The notes: a model not told the origin generated them from the letters alone. A stretch of DNA of 49,356 bases from Afipia sp. 64-13 (GCA_001897755.1 MKUJ01000009.1:209451-258806); one strand, 5' to 3'. Positions 37,289 through 47,573 are shown, counted from the stretch's first letter. Numbers and translations are program-made.

Positions 37289-37311
37289 CGGCCGGTCAAG
37301 CTGACCGGCCG
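37289..37311 (-). terminator. Hairpin after DUF1328
   Basis: CGGCCGGTCA-AGC-TGACCGGCCG is a perfect 10-bp stem, 20 bp after the DUF1328 stop, followed on the minus strand by TGTTTC. The U run is weak. Confidence 0.6.
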
Positions 37312-37330
37312 GGTCACGATTTGAAAGACG

Positions 37331-37504
37331 TCAGACGTTCGATCGACCGCGAAACAGTCCGACCAGCGCCGACACCACAAATAGAATCACGGCAATGAAA
37401 AAGACGATCTTGGCGATCTCGATCGATGCGCCGGCAATGCCGCCAAAGCCCAGCAGGCCCGCGACCAGCGCGATGATCAGGAAAGTCACAACCCAGCTCA
37501 ACAT
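37331..37504 (-). CDS. DUF1328 small membrane protein (YtjA-like)
   Basis: 57 residues with two helices: [20 protein letters not shown] and [20 protein letters not shown], ending FRGRSNV. DUF1328 proteins are short inner-membrane proteins of unknown function. GAGGAG lies before the ATG at 37504. I found no clear EcfG-type promoter upstream. Confidence 0.88.
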   Translation of the reverse strand: MLSWVVTFLIIALVAGLLGFGGIAGASIEIAKIVFFIAVILFVVSALVGLFRGRSNV

Positions 37505-37799
37505 GACAGACTCCTCAGGTGCCTCGTTGCAAGGACGCCAGAGGCGCCCTCTCCTGGAAAACCAATCCTGAGCAGGCAAGGAAGTTCCTGGGCTGAAACT
37601 GGCGAAATCACGCCAAAACCGGCGATTTGACGGGAACAAACCGCCTCCGACGGGAATGAAGGCCGCATCGGGCATCTTCCTGTCACGCAGATTTCGGGCT
37701 GTCGCAACCGTCCGCAGATCCCTATATGGAGCACAATCCTGATATGAAGGCTCCCTTTCGCCACCCCATGGTGCCATCGTGGGGATGAAACCGAATCGC

Positions 37800-40319
37800 A
37801 TGACCGAGCCCCGTAAATTGCCGCCTCTGGATGTCGCTCCCTATCAGCCCGCCGCGGGAGGAATTGCCGCCCGCGCCCGGGCCGTCTCCGCTCCGCAATA
37901 TCTCGCCACGCTCAATCCGGAGCAGCGGGCGGCGGTGGAGACGCTGGACGGCCCGGTGCTGGTGCTGGCAGGCGCGGGGACCGGCAAGACGCGGGTGCTG
38001 ACCTCGCGCATCGCCCACATCCTCAGCCAGGGCCGCGCCCGGCCCTCCGAGATTCTGTCGGTCACCTTCACCAACAAGGCGGCCCGCGAAATGAAGCACC
38101 GCCTCGGCGAAATGCTGGGACAGGCGGTGGAGGGCATGCCGTGGCTCGGCACCTTCCATTCCATCGGCGGGCGCATCCTGCGCTATCACGCCGAGCTGGT
38201 GCAGTTGAAAGCCAACTTCACCGTGCTCGACACCGACGACCAAATCCGCCTGCTGAAACAGCTTCTGCAGGCCGAGGGCATCGACGACAAACGCTGGCCC
38301 GCCCGCATGCTGGCCGGGCTGATCGACGGCTGGAAGAACCGCGGCCTGACGCCGTCGCAGGTGCCGGCCGGCGAGGCCGCCGTGTTCGGCAACGGCAAGG
38401 GCGGCAAGATCTATACGGCCTATCAGGAACGGCTGAAGATCCTCAACGCCGCCGATTTCGGCGATCTGCTGCTGGAGAACATCCGGCTGTTCCGCGAGCA
38501 CCCCGACGTGCTGCGGCAATATCAGAACCGTTTCAAATTCATCCTGGTCGACGAATATCAGGACACCAACGTCGCGCAGTATTTGTGGCTGCGCCTGCTG
38601 GCGCAGGCGCCATCCAGGCCGTCATTGCCGGGCTTGACCCGGCAATCCATCTCATCTTCACAAGATGGATCACCGGGTCTCGATGCTACGCATCGGCCCG
38701 GTGATGACGATCGAGAAGATGTCGCCTCCCTTCCCGCCCCCCGAAACATCTGCTGCGTCGGCGACGACGATCAGTCGATCTATGGCTGGCGCGGCGCGGA
38801 GGTCGACAACATCCTGCGTTTCGAACATGACTTCCCCGGCGCAAAAGTGATCCGCCTCGAACGCAACTATCGCTCGACCGGCCATATCCTTGCCGCCGCC
38901 TCGCATCTGATCGCCCACAACGAAGGCCGGCTCGGCAAGACGCTGCGCACCGAGGACATCGCCGGCGAGAAGGTCACCGTCACCGGCGCCTGGGATTCCG
39001 AAGAGGAGGCGCGCAGCATCGGCGAGGAAATCGAGCAGTTGCAGCGCTCCGGGCAGAAGCTCAACGAGATCGCCATTCTGGTGCGGGCATCGTTCCAGAT
39101 GCGCGAATTCGAAGACCGTTTCGTCACCCTTGGTCTGCCCTATCGAGTGATCGGCGGCCCGCGCTTCTACGAGCGCGCCGAAATCCGCGATGCGCTGGCC
39201 TATCTGCGCGTCATCAATTCGCCGGCCGACGATCTCGCCTTCGAGCGCATCGTCAACGTGCCCAAGCGCGGCATCGGCGATGCCACCGTGCAGCTCCTGC
39301 ATGACATCGCGCGCAAGCGCCGCATTCCCCTGACCGAGGCCGCGCGCACGGTGATCGAGACCGACGAACTGAAGCCGAAGGCGCGCGGCAGCCTGCGCGA
39401 CGTGCTGGCGAATTTCGACCGCTGGCGGGCGCAGCGCGATGCGATCCCGCATACCGAACTGGCCGAAATCGTGCTCGACGAGAGCGGCTATACCGAGATG
39501 TGGCAGAAGGACCGTTCGGCCGACGCCGCCGGCCGCCTCGAAAACCTGAAAGAGCTCGTGCGCTCGATGGAGGAGTTCGAGAACCTGCACGGCTTCCTCG
39601 AACATATCTCGCTGGTGATGGACCGCGAGGGCGACGGCAACGAGGACGCCGTCTCCTTGATGACGCTGCACTCGGCGAAAGGCCTCGAATTCAACAATGT
39701 CTTCCTCCCCGGCTGGGAAGAAGGACTGTTTCCGCATCAGCGCGCGCTCGACGAGCAAGGCCGCGCCGGGCTCGAGGAGGAACGCCGCCTCGCCCATGTC
39801 GGCATCACCCGCGCGCGCCGCCGCGCCATGCTGTATTTCGCCACCAACCGGCGCATCCACGGCTCGTGGACCACCACCATCCCCTCGCGCTTTCTCGACG
39901 AACTGCCGGCCGACAGCGTCGAGATCACCGAATCCAAAGGCGGCTCCGGCTGGGGCGGCGCGGGTGGCTACGGCGCCTCGCGCTTCGACAATGTCGAGAC
40001 GTTCGGATCAAGTTATTCCACGCCGGGCTGGCAGCGCGCGCAGGCTAACCGCGCTCGCAAAGGCGGCTTCGAGGAAAGCGCGACGCGGTTCGACACCTCG
40101 TCCTACGGCACGTCGCGTGGCCGCAAGCCGCTGACGATCGAAGGCGAGCTGATTGCCAAATCCACCGGCACGGTGTCGGATTTCTCAGTCGGCGACCGGG
40201 TGTTCCATCAGAAATTCGGTTACGGCCGCGTCGCCCGGATCGACGGCAACAAGCTCACCATCGCCTTCGACAAGGCTGGCGAAAAGAAAGTGGTCGACAG
40301 TTTCGTGACCCCGGCCTAG
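37800..40319 (+). CDS. uvrD: UvrD/PcrA-type DNA helicase with inserted repeat
   Basis: 839 residues from the ATG at 37800 ([10 protein letters not shown]); an ATG at 37785 is possible. Superfamily 1 3'-5' helicase in mismatch and excision repair. Motif [13 protein letters not shown] (about 56-67), motif Ia [10 protein letters not shown], motif [11 protein letters not shown], motif [16 protein letters not shown], later motif [13 protein letters not shown]. Between motifs II and III, at about 270-312, the coding DNA contains a palindromic repeat (38621-38708) read in frame, adding roughly 40 residues rich in Ser, Pro, Gly and Asp. The C-terminus has a Gly/Ser-rich linker and a Tudor-like end ([18 protein letters not shown]). 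All catalytic motifs are intact, so it should be active. Confidence 0.93.
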   Translation: MTEPRKLPPLDVAPYQPAAGGIAARARAVSAPQYLATLNPEQRAAVETLDGPVLVLAGAGTGKTRVLTSRIAHILSQGRARPSEILSVTFTNKAAREMKHRLGEMLGQAVEGMPWLGTFHSIGGRILRYHAELVQLKANFTVLDTDDQIRLLKQLLQAEGIDDKRWPARMLAGLIDGWKNRGLTPSQVPAGEAAVFGNGKGGKIYTAYQERLKILNAADFGDLLLENIRLFREHPDVLRQYQNRFKFILVDEYQDTNVAQYLWLRLLAQAPSRPSLPGLTRQSISSSQDGSPGLDATHRPGDDDREDVASLPAPRNICCVGDDDQSIYGWRGAEVDNILRFEHDFPGAKVIRLERNYRSTGHILAAASHLIAHNEGRLGKTLRTEDIAGEKVTVTGAWDSEEEARSIGEEIEQLQRSGQKLNEIAILVRASFQMREFEDRFVTLGLPYRVIGGPRFYERAEIRDALAYLRVINSPADDLAFERIVNVPKRGIGDATVQLLHDIARKRRIPLTEAARTVIETDELKPKARGSLRDVLANFDRWRAQRDAIPHTELAEIVLDESGYTEMWQKDRSADAAGRLENLKELVRSMEEFENLHGFLEHISLVMDREGDGNEDAVSLMTLHSAKGLEFNNVFLPGWEEGLFPHQRALDEQGRAGLEEERRLAHVGITRARRRAMLYFATNRRIHGSWTTTIPSRFLDELPADSVEITESKGGSGWGGAGGYGASRFDNVETFGSSYSTPGWQRAQANRARKGGFEESATRFDTSSYGTSRGRKPLTIEGELIAKSTGTVSDFSVGDRVFHQKFGYGRVARIDGNKLTIAFDKAGEKKVVDSFVTPA
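38621..38708 (+). repeat. Palindromic repeat inserted in frame in uvrD
   Basis: Three successive hairpins: ATTGCCGGG/CCCGGCAAT (38624-38646), ATCCATCT/AGATGGAT (38645-38670) and TCACCGGG/CCCGGTGA (38670-38704) with inner CGATGC/GCATCG. The ends are GTCAT and ATGAC. The opening GTCATTGCCGGGCTTGACCC is a very common intergenic repeat in the Bradyrhizobium group. Here it is read as protein without a stop. Confidence 0.9.
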
Positions 40320-40400
40320 CAGAGGCTAGGATACCCCGCGCCTCTTGTATCGCCACAACCGCGTCTTTATCTGTGCGTCTCCCTCCGCAAAGATCGCTGC

Positions 40401-41321
40401 ATGTCCATCATCTCCGTCACCAATCTTTCCAAGACCTACAAGTCCGGTTTCACCGCGCTGAAGAACATCAATCTCGAAATCCGCAAGGGCGAGATTTTCG
40501 CGCTGCTGGGACCGAACGGCGCCGGCAAGACCACGCTGATCAGCATCATCTGCGGGCTCGCAATGGCGAGCGAAGGCAAGGTCACTGTCGGCGGCCATGA
40601 CAACGTCACCGACTACCGTGCCGCGCGCGAGCTGATCGGGCTGGTGCCGCAGGAATTGCACACCGATGCCTGGGAAACGCCGCTCGCCACCGCCGCGTTC
40701 AGCCGTGGCCTGTTCGGCAAGCCGAAGAACACGCCTCATATCGAAAAGGTGCTGAAGGACCTGTCGCTATGGGACAAGCGCAAGAGCCAGATCATTACGC
40801 TGTCCGGCGGCATGAAGCGCCGCGTCATGATCGCCAAGGCGCTGGCGCACGAGCCGCAGATCCTGTTTCTCGATGAGCCCACCGCGGGCGTGGACGTCGA
40901 GCTGCGCAAGTCGATGTGGCAGGTGGTGCGCGAATTGCGTGACGCCGGCGTCACCATCATCCTGACCACGCACTATATCGAGGAAGCCGAGGAGATGGCC
41001 GACCGCGTCGGCGTCATCAACAAGGGCGAGCTCGTTCTCGTGGAGGACAAGACCACGCTGATGCGCAAGCTCGGCAACAAGCAGATGACACTGCATCTGC
41101 AGGATACCCTTGCCGCTATTCCCGCCTCACTCGGCGCCTACCACCTCGAACTCAGCGAAGACGGCCGCGAACTGGTCTACACCTACGACGCCAAAGGCGA
41201 GCGCACCGGCATCACCACGCTACTGAACGATCTGTCCGCGGCTGGAATCCGGTTCAACGATCTCAACACCACGCAAAGCTCGCTGGAAGAGATTTTCGTC
41301 AATCTCGTCCATCAGGCCTGA
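40401..41321 (+). CDS. ABC-2 transporter ATPase
   Basis: 306 residues. Walker [13 protein letters not shown] (35-46), signature [15 protein letters not shown], Walker [13 protein letters not shown], switch His in [16 protein letters not shown]. The tail (about 225-306) is the usual small C-terminal domain of ABC-2 exporters. Pairs with the permease that starts 41 bp later. Resembles the YadG/YadH pair of unknown substrate. Confidence 0.93.
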   Translation: MSIISVTNLSKTYKSGFTALKNINLEIRKGEIFALLGPNGAGKTTLISIICGLAMASEGKVTVGGHDNVTDYRAARELIGLVPQELHTDAWETPLATAAFSRGLFGKPKNTPHIEKVLKDLSLWDKRKSQIITLSGGMKRRVMIAKALAHEPQILFLDEPTAGVDVELRKSMWQVVRELRDAGVTIILTTHYIEEAEEMADRVGVINKGELVLVEDKTTLMRKLGNKQMTLHLQDTLAAIPASLGAYHLELSEDGRELVYTYDAKGERTGITTLLNDLSAAGIRFNDLNTTQSSLEEIFVNLVHQA

Positions 41322-41361
41322 TTCACGCCCCTGCTCCCGTTCCGACCGTACACATGAGAAC

Positions 41362-42129
41362 ATGTCGATGAATATCCACGCCATCGCTTCAATCTACAAA
41401 TTCGAGATGGCACGCACCTTCCGCACCCTGCTGCAAAGCGTGGTGTCGCCGGTGATCTCGACCTCACTCTATTTTGTGGTGTTCGGCTCGGCGATCGGTT
41501 CGCGCATCACCGACATCCAGGGCGTCAGCTACGGCACCTTCATCGTGCCCGGCCTGATCATGCTGTCGGTGCTGACCCAAAGCATCGCCAACGCCTCGTT
41601 CGGCATCTATTTCCCGAAATTCACCGGCACGATCTATGAATTGCTGTCCGCTCCCGTCTCGGCGCTGGAGGCGGTGATCGGCTATGTCGGCGCGGCGGCG
41701 ACGAAATCCTTCGTGCTCGGCCTCATCATCCTGGCGACCGCCGGCCTGTTCGTGCCGCTCAAGATCGCCCATCCGGTCTGGATGCTGTCCTTTCTCGCGC
41801 TGACGGCGATCACCTTCAGCCTGTTCGGCTTCATCATCGGCATCTGGGCGGACGGCTTCGAACAATTGCAGGTGGTGCCGCTTTTGATCGTCACGCCGCT
41901 GACCTTCCTTGGCGGCAGCTTCTATTCGATCGACATGCTGCCGCCGACATGGCGGCTGATCACGCTGTTCAACCCGGTGGTCTATCTCGTCTCCGGCTTC
42001 CGCTGGAGCTTTACCGAGATCGCCGACGTCAGCATCCACCTTTCGGTCGGCATGACCTTCGCGTTCATGCTGGCGTGCCTGATCGCGGTCTGGTGGATTT
42101 TCCGCACCGGTTACAAGCTTAAGCGCTGA
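41362..42129 (+). CDS. ABC-2 transporter permease
   Basis: 255 residues, six helices. Typical ABC-2 membrane subunit: [20 protein letters not shown] at the start, [22 protein letters not shown], and [19 protein letters not shown] before the last helices. An alternative start is the ATG at 41368. Partner of the upstream ATPase; substrate unknown. Confidence 0.92.
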   Translation: MSMNIHAIASIYKFEMARTFRTLLQSVVSPVISTSLYFVVFGSAIGSRITDIQGVSYGTFIVPGLIMLSVLTQSIANASFGIYFPKFTGTIYELLSAPVSALEAVIGYVGAAATKSFVLGLIILATAGLFVPLKIAHPVWMLSFLALTAITFSLFGFIIGIWADGFEQLQVVPLLIVTPLTFLGGSFYSIDMLPPTWRLITLFNPVVYLVSGFRWSFTEIADVSIHLSVGMTFAFMLACLIAVWWIFRTGYKLKR

Positions 42130-42144
42130 GCACCGATCAAAACA

Positions 42145-42175
42145 AAAACGCGGAAGCCGATGGCCTCCGCGTTTT
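42145..42175. terminator. Bidirectional terminator between the ABC permease and the small secreted gene
   Basis: AAAACGCGGA (42145-42154) and TCCGCGTTTT (42166-42175) pair perfectly over 10 bp, with GCC/GGC in the loop. U runs exist on both strands. It serves both convergent genes. Confidence 0.9.
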
Positions 42176-42191
42176 CAATATTTTCTAATTC

Positions 42192-42497
42192 TCAGTAATG
42201 GCGACGGTGATAATGGTGCCGCCGATAATGCCGGTGCCGATGGCTGCGGGGAGCACCGACCACGCCGCGAACGCCGCCGACCACACCGCCCACGCCTGCG
42301 CCGACCGCGCCGCCAACCACGGCACCCACCGGACCCGCTGCCCGGTTACCACGGCGAACGCCTTCTTCCGCGCCCCCGATGATACCCTGCGCATGCGCCG
42401 CGAACGGGATTGCCAGCATGGTCAGGAAAGCCAGCGCGAACAACCACGCCCTGCTGCCAGGCGCAGGCAGCGCCGTCGCCGAAAGAGCTGATTTCAT
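42192..42497 (-). CDS. Small secreted protein with glycine zipper and His/Arg tail
   Basis: 101 residues from the ATG at 42497, preceded by AAAGGA. Signal sequence about 1-37 (to AHAQ). The middle is a glycine zipper (GAVVGGAVGAGVGGVVGG, about 56-73), which may insert in membrane or self-associate. The tail (RSHRHRHYRRHHYHRRHY) is rich in His, Arg and Tyr and may bind metal, nucleic acid or anionic polymers. I know no named function; such proteins are common in Bradyrhizobium-group genomes. Confidence 0.75.
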   Translation of the reverse strand: MKSALSATALPAPGSRAWLFALAFLTMLAIPFAAHAQGIIGGAEEGVRRGNRAAGPVGAVVGGAVGAGVGGVVGGVRGVVGAPRSHRHRHYRRHHYHRRHY

Positions 42498-42751
42498 TTT
42501 GAATCCTTTTGTCGTGACAAACGAATGCAAGTCTCAACGCCGCAGGGAACGAAAAGGTTCCGGCAGCGAGAGCCGTCATTCATGTTCAGATTCATCTTGG
42601 CCGAAGCGGCATTCATGGTGAGCACGCTCGGCCCGTTAACGATTTCAATGCCCGATCTGTGATCCGGCGCCCGCTGGAAAAAGCCACGTTCGGTGTTTAA
42701 CTACGCAGTCCCCGGTTGGCCGGGATGATGAGTCTCGTGGAGAGTGGTCAC

Positions 42752-43528
42752 ATGCGTTCGCTCTGGATTGCCGTCCTTGCCGTGATGGCAAGCGTTCCTG
42801 CCGCGCAGGCCGCCATCCAAATTGACGTCAACAAGGACCTTCAGCAGATGACGGTCTCCGTCGACAATGTGCCGCGCTACACCTGGCCGGTCTCCAGCGG
42901 CAATCCAAGCCACGAGACCCCGAACGGCAGCTTCCGCACCTTCCGGATGGAGGAAGACCATTACTCGAAGGAGTTCGACGACGCGCCGATGCCGCACGCG
43001 ATCTTCTTCACCAAGCAGGGCCACGCCATCCACGGCACCGACTCGGTCGGCCGCCTCGGCACGCCGGTCTCCCATGGTTGCGTACGGCTGTCGCGTGCCA
43101 ATGCGCTGACGCTGTGGAATCTCGTCAAGCAGGAAGGCCTGCTCAACACCACCGTGCGGCTGACCGGCTCATCGCGCGTGGCGCTGGCGCGCAATCCGAA
43201 ATCGCGCACCGCGGTTGCGGCCCGGGAGCGCGAGCCACTCACCCTCGCGCCCGGCAGCACCTACGACAACCCCGGCGCCGACGATTCCTATGGCAACAGC
43301 GCCTCGCAGGATCGCACCTATCAGAACCGCCGGCCCTATTACAGCAACTCCGCCGATGCCAGCGACCAGCGTTATCCGCAGTCGCAGCAGCGTCGGCTCT
43401 ACCCCGATCCCCGCGCGCCCGGCCGCTACATCGAGGAGCGTGACGACGGCTATCCCGGCTATCAGCAATATTATCCGGGCTATCAGGCCCAGCCTCGTCG
43501 CGGCTATGGCTACTACGGCTACGACTGA
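42752..43528 (+). CDS. L,D-transpeptidase (YkuD family)
   Basis: 258 residues from the ATG at 42752 with GGAG upstream. Signal sequence 1-20 (AAQA). The YkuD domain (about 22-135) ends with the catalytic SHGCVR (Cys110, His108) preceded by HAIHGTDSVGRLGTPV (His94). These enzymes crosslink peptidoglycan stems or attach outer-membrane proteins. The last 100 residues are rich in Tyr, Pro, Gln, Asn and Arg (YPGYQQYYPGYQAQP), disordered and unusual; they could bind wall or outer membrane. Confidence 0.93.
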   Translation: MRSLWIAVLAVMASVPAAQAAIQIDVNKDLQQMTVSVDNVPRYTWPVSSGNPSHETPNGSFRTFRMEEDHYSKEFDDAPMPHAIFFTKQGHAIHGTDSVGRLGTPVSHGCVRLSRANALTLWNLVKQEGLLNTTVRLTGSSRVALARNPKSRTAVAAREREPLTLAPGSTYDNPGADDSYGNSASQDRTYQNRRPYYSNSADASDQRYPQSQQRRLYPDPRAPGRYIEERDDGYPGYQQYYPGYQAQPRRGYGYYGYD

Positions 43529-43546
43529 CGGCTGGGAAGCGCCGCG

Positions 43547-45823
43547 TTACTGATCGCCGTCGCGAAGCCGCCGCCATACCGCGCCGAGCACGTTGGAATA
43601 GTCGTCGGTCCAGACGCGCTGGCCTTCGGTAGCTTTGGTTAGCATCCACTTCCCATCCGAGGCCAGCCGGCCGACATCGGCTTCCTCGCGCGCCGAGATT
43701 ACGACATTGGTGGTGAAGATGTACTCGCCGTCGCGGCCCGAATCCTCGTTGTAGACCCAGCTCTTCAGATCGTTCTCCTCGGCGATGCCGACCACGACGC
43801 TAGCAAGTTCGAGATGCCGATTGGAGACGTGCATCAGCACCGCACCCTGCGGCGCGAGCTTGTCCTTGTAGATCGCCATCGCCTCTTCGGTCGCCAGATG
43901 AATCGGGATCGCATCCGATGAATAGGCATCGACGATAATCAGATCGTAAGCGCCATCGGGCTCCTTGGCGAAGGTCAGCCGCGCATCGCCGATCACCGGC
44001 TGCATGTCGGGCTGGCAGGCCTGCACATAGGTGAAGTATTTCGGATCGCGCGCGGTATCGACCATGGTCTGATCGATCTCGAAGAATTTCCAGTTCTCGC
44101 CCGGCTGCGACGCGCAGGCCAGCGTGCCGGCGCCGAGTCCGATCACCGCGACCCGCAGCGGCCCGCTTTTGCGGGCGCGGATGGCCTGGATCGCCTGACC
44201 GATACCGCCATCCTTGTGATAGTAGCTGATCGGCTCCGGGCGGCTGGTGATCGGCGTGCCGTCGTCGTTCTGGAATTTCTCGGCGCCGTGGATGGTCGTG
44301 CCGTGCATCAGCACGTGATATTGTCCGTGCGGCGTCACCACGATCTTGTGGACGCCGAAGAAGCTGCGGACGGTCTCGACCCGTCCCTCGTCGGCGGGAT
44401 AGAGCCGGATCAGCGCAAGGCCGAGCGCCATCATCACCGCAAGCCGCCAGCGATCGATCCGAAGCACCACCGCCTGCAACGCGGCGGATGCCGCGACGGC
44501 ACCCACCAGCCAGACCCGCCACTCCTCGAAAAACGTCTGCGCTTCGCCTTCGCGGAACGACAGCGCCATGACGACGCAGATCACCGCCACCACCGCGAGC
44601 CACAGCCAGTTGCTGCCCGGAATCGCCGCGCCATCGCGCGGACGACACAGCGCGGCCAGCGCCAGCAGGATCGGGTATTCGGCGATCCACGAAAAGGTGT
44701 AAGGCGCGACGAGGCCCGCGAACAGGCCGCCGACCATGCCGCCGAACGACAAGGCAACATAGAAGCCGGTGAGATGCGAGGCAGCGGGCCGCGTCCGCGC
44801 CAGTTCGCCATGGCAGGCCATCGCGATCACGAAGAAGCACAATTGATGGCCGCCGAGCGTCAGCAGCAGGTTCTGCTCGCCGCCGATCGCCAGCAGCACC
44901 ATCACGCCGGCGATGGCGAGCGGCTGCAGGCGCAGCATCCAGGCATGCGGCAGCAACGGGCGCGACTGGAACACCAGTACCCAGGTCAGAAGATAAAGCG
45001 ACAGCGGCAGCACCCAGAGCAGCGGCGCCGCCGCGACATCGGTCGAAATATGAGCAGTCACCGCGATCAGCAGGCCGGACGGCACCGCGGCGAGAAAAAT
45101 CCAGCGCGCGCGCAACAGCCAGCTCGGCGCGAGCGTCTCGCCCCCGCTGGCCGCGACGGTTGCGGCACTCACCGGCGGCGAGCGCAGCAACAGCACGCCG
45201 CAGGCCGCGATCAGCAGGATCAGCACGCCATAGCCGGCGGTCCAGATCAGGTTCTGCGAATGCAGCGTCAGGATCGGCTCGAACAGCACCGGATAGGACA
45301 GCAGCGCGAGGAAGCTGCCGATATTCGACGAGGCATAGAGAAAATACGGGTCCGGCCCATCGGGATGGCCGGTGCGGACGAACCAGGCCTGCAGCATCGG
45401 ATTGTTGGCGGCGAGCGCGAAAAACGGCAGGCCGATCGACACCGCGAACAGGCCGAGCAACCAGAACGCATAACCGCTGGAGGGCGGCTCGCCCCACCCG
45501 CTCGCGATCGACAGCGGCAAGGTCAGCAGCGCCAGCAACAACAGCGCGAGATGGATCACCACCGGCGCGGTCCGGCTCCGCAGCGTCATCAGATAATGCG
45601 CATAGGCATAGCCGGCGAGCAGCAGCGACTGGAAGAACACCATCGCCACCGACCACACCGCCGGCGAGCCGCCGAGTCGCGGCAACACCATTTTCGTGAA
45701 CAGCGGCTGCACCGAAAACAGCAGCAGCGCGCTGGTGAAAATTGCGGCGGTATAGACCACAAGGACAAGCCTGTTGCGCGAGCCGGAAGTCGAACTCGCC
45801 TCGGTCAGCGGCACGGATGTCAT
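43547..45823 (-). CDS. Membrane-spanning spermidine-synthase-like fusion protein
   Basis: 758 residues from the ATG at 45823, which has CCGGAG upstream. The first about 480 residues hold a dozen helices (MFS-like or SpeE membrane domain, with LLLFSVQPLFTKMVLPRLGG near the start). The C-terminal 250 residues are a spermidine synthase-type domain with the SAM-binding motif VAVIGLGAGTLAC, the acidic FFEIDQTMVDTARD and DLIIVDAYSSDAIPIHL. Polyamine donor-site residues cannot be judged by eye. The family is recurrent in bacteria; the product is unproven. It is a single-gene unit. Confidence 0.9.
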   Translation of the reverse strand: MTSVPLTEASSTSGSRNRLVLVVYTAAIFTSALLLFSVQPLFTKMVLPRLGGSPAVWSVAMVFFQSLLLAGYAYAHYLMTLRSRTAPVVIHLALLLLALLTLPLSIASGWGEPPSSGYAFWLLGLFAVSIGLPFFALAANNPMLQAWFVRTGHPDGPDPYFLYASSNIGSFLALLSYPVLFEPILTLHSQNLIWTAGYGVLILLIAACGVLLLRSPPVSAATVAASGGETLAPSWLLRARWIFLAAVPSGLLIAVTAHISTDVAAAPLLWVLPLSLYLLTWVLVFQSRPLLPHAWMLRLQPLAIAGVMVLLAIGGEQNLLLTLGGHQLCFFVIAMACHGELARTRPAASHLTGFYVALSFGGMVGGLFAGLVAPYTFSWIAEYPILLALAALCRPRDGAAIPGSNWLWLAVVAVICVVMALSFREGEAQTFFEEWRVWLVGAVAASAALQAVVLRIDRWRLAVMMALGLALIRLYPADEGRVETVRSFFGVHKIVVTPHGQYHVLMHGTTIHGAEKFQNDDGTPITSRPEPISYYHKDGGIGQAIQAIRARKSGPLRVAVIGLGAGTLACASQPGENWKFFEIDQTMVDTARDPKYFTYVQACQPDMQPVIGDARLTFAKEPDGAYDLIIVDAYSSDAIPIHLATEEAMAIYKDKLAPQGAVLMHVSNRHLELASVVVGIAEENDLKSWVYNEDSGRDGEYIFTTNVVISAREEADVGRLASDGKWMLTKATEGQRVWTDDYSNVLGAVWRRLRDGDQ

Positions 45824-45968
45824 GGAAACTCCGGATGGCCGGCCATGGCCGGCACGGGGCGCGGACGCGATTGGATCACAGCGGCGCAGCGGCGGCAATA
45901 ACATGCGTGTGAAGACACGCCGATGTCAGAAATCGCTCGCACGAAAAACCCGGTCCGACTAAAAGTGC

Positions 45969-47573
45969 ATGATGGATTACGACGCACTGATCATCGGCGC
46001 CGGCCATAACGGCCTCACCTGCGCGGCCTATCTCGCGATGAACGGGCTGCGGGTGAAGGTCGTGGAACGGCGCAAGGTGGTCGGCGGCGCGGCGGTGACG
46101 GAGGAATTCCATCCCGGCTTCCGCAACTCCGTGGCCGCCTACACTGTCAGCCTGCTCAATCCGCAGATCATCGCCGATCTCGATCTGGCCTCCCATGGGC
46201 TGCGGATCGTCGAACGACGTGCGCAGAATTTCCTGCCCGCGCAAGACGGTGCCAGCTATCTGCTCACCGGCGAAGACCGCACCTACCAGTCGCTGGCGAA
46301 GCTCAGCGAGCGCGATGCGCTGCGGATCGACGATTTCAACCGCGAGCTTGAAAGCATTGCCGACGTACTGCGCCAGTTCGTGCTGCGCGCACCGCCGAAC
46401 GTGGTCGAAGGCCTCACGCTGAACGCGCTCCGCGAGGCTTACAACGCGCTGGAGACCGGCAATATCCTGCGTCATTTGTCGATCGAGCATCAACGCCTGC
46501 TGCTGGACCTGTTCACATGGTCGGCGGGCGAGATGCTGGACGGCTGGTTCGAAAGCGATCTGCTCAAGGCGCTGTTTGGGTTCGACGCCATCGTCGGCAA
46601 TTACGCCAGCCCCTACACCGCGGGCTCGGCCTATGTGATGCTGCACCACGCTTTCGGCGAAGTGAACGGCAAGAAGGGGTTGTGGGGCCATGCCATCGGC
46701 GGCATGGGCGCGATCACCCAGGCGATGGCGGCATCCGCCCGCGGTCATGGCGCTGAGATCGAGACCGGGGCCGGCGTGCAGGAAGTCATTGTCGAGCGCG
46801 GCCGCGCCGCCGGCGTGGTGCTCGACGACGGGCGCACCATCCGCGCGCGCTATGTCGCCTCCAATCTCAATCCGAAGCTGCTTTATACGCGCCTCATTCC
46901 ACCCGACGCGCTGCCCGAACCATTCCTGAAGCGGATCGACAAGTACCGCAACGGCTCCGGCACGTTCCGCATGAACGTGGCGCTGTCGACGCTGCCGTCC
47001 TTCACTGCGCTGCCCGGCGACGGCGACCATCTCACCAGCGGCATCATCCTGGCACCGAGCCTCGGCTACATGGACCGCGCCTATCAGGACGCCCGCACCC
47101 ATGGCTGGAGTCGCGAGCCGGTGGTGGAGTTGCTGATCCCCTCCACGCTGGACGATACGCTCAGCCCCTCGGGCGAGCATGTCGCCAGCCTGTTCTGTCA
47201 GCATGTCGCGCCCGAACTGCCGGACGGCAGCTCATGGGACGACCACCGCCATCAGGTCGCCGACCTGATGATCTCGACGGTGGACCGCTACGCCCCCGGC
47301 TTCGCCGCCAGCGTGATCGGCCGCCAGATCCTCACCCCGCTCGATCTGGAGCGGGAGTTCGGCCTCGTCGGCGGCGACATCTTCCATGGCGCGCTGACGC
47401 TGAATCAATTGTTCTCCGCCCGCCCGATGCTCGGCCATGCCGATTATCGCGGCCCGCTGAAGGGCCTCTATCATTGCGGCTCCGGCGCGCATCCCGGCGG
47501 CGGCGTCACCGGCGCGCCGGGCTATAACGCGGCGCAGACCATCCTGCGCGATCATCAGGCGATTTTCCTTTAA
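45969..47573 (+). CDS. FAD-dependent oxidoreductase, phytoene-dehydrogenase-like
   Basis: 534 residues. N-terminal dinucleotide-binding fold DALIIGAGHNGLTCAAYLA, then VVERRKVVGGAAVTEEF, and a C-terminal FAD motif GLYHCGSGAHPGGGVTGAPG. It matches the branch related to human PYROXD2 rather than true carotenoid desaturases, as no crt genes are near. Reaction unknown. Start at the ATG 45969 or 45972. Divergent from the fusion protein gene. Confidence 0.9.
   Translation: MMDYDALIIGAGHNGLTCAAYLAMNGLRVKVVERRKVVGGAAVTEEFHPGFRNSVAAYTVSLLNPQIIADLDLASHGLRIVERRAQNFLPAQDGASYLLTGEDRTYQSLAKLSERDALRIDDFNRELESIADVLRQFVLRAPPNVVEGLTLNALREAYNALETGNILRHLSIEHQRLLLDLFTWSAGEMLDGWFESDLLKALFGFDAIVGNYASPYTAGSAYVMLHHAFGEVNGKKGLWGHAIGGMGAITQAMAASARGHGAEIETGAGVQEVIVERGRAAGVVLDDGRTIRARYVASNLNPKLLYTRLIPPDALPEPFLKRIDKYRNGSGTFRMNVALSTLPSFTALPGDGDHLTSGIILAPSLGYMDRAYQDARTHGWSREPVVELLIPSTLDDTLSPSGEHVASLFCQHVAPELPDGSSWDDHRHQVADLMISTVDRYAPGFAASVIGRQILTPLDLEREFGLVGGDIFHGALTLNQLFSARPMLGHADYRGPLKGLYHCGSGAHPGGGVTGAPGYNAAQTILRDHQAIFL

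Noticed and set aside
37505-37799. Possible EcfG stress promoter upstream of DUF1328
   Set aside because: GGAAC occurs, but no CGTT is found at the required spacing on either strand.
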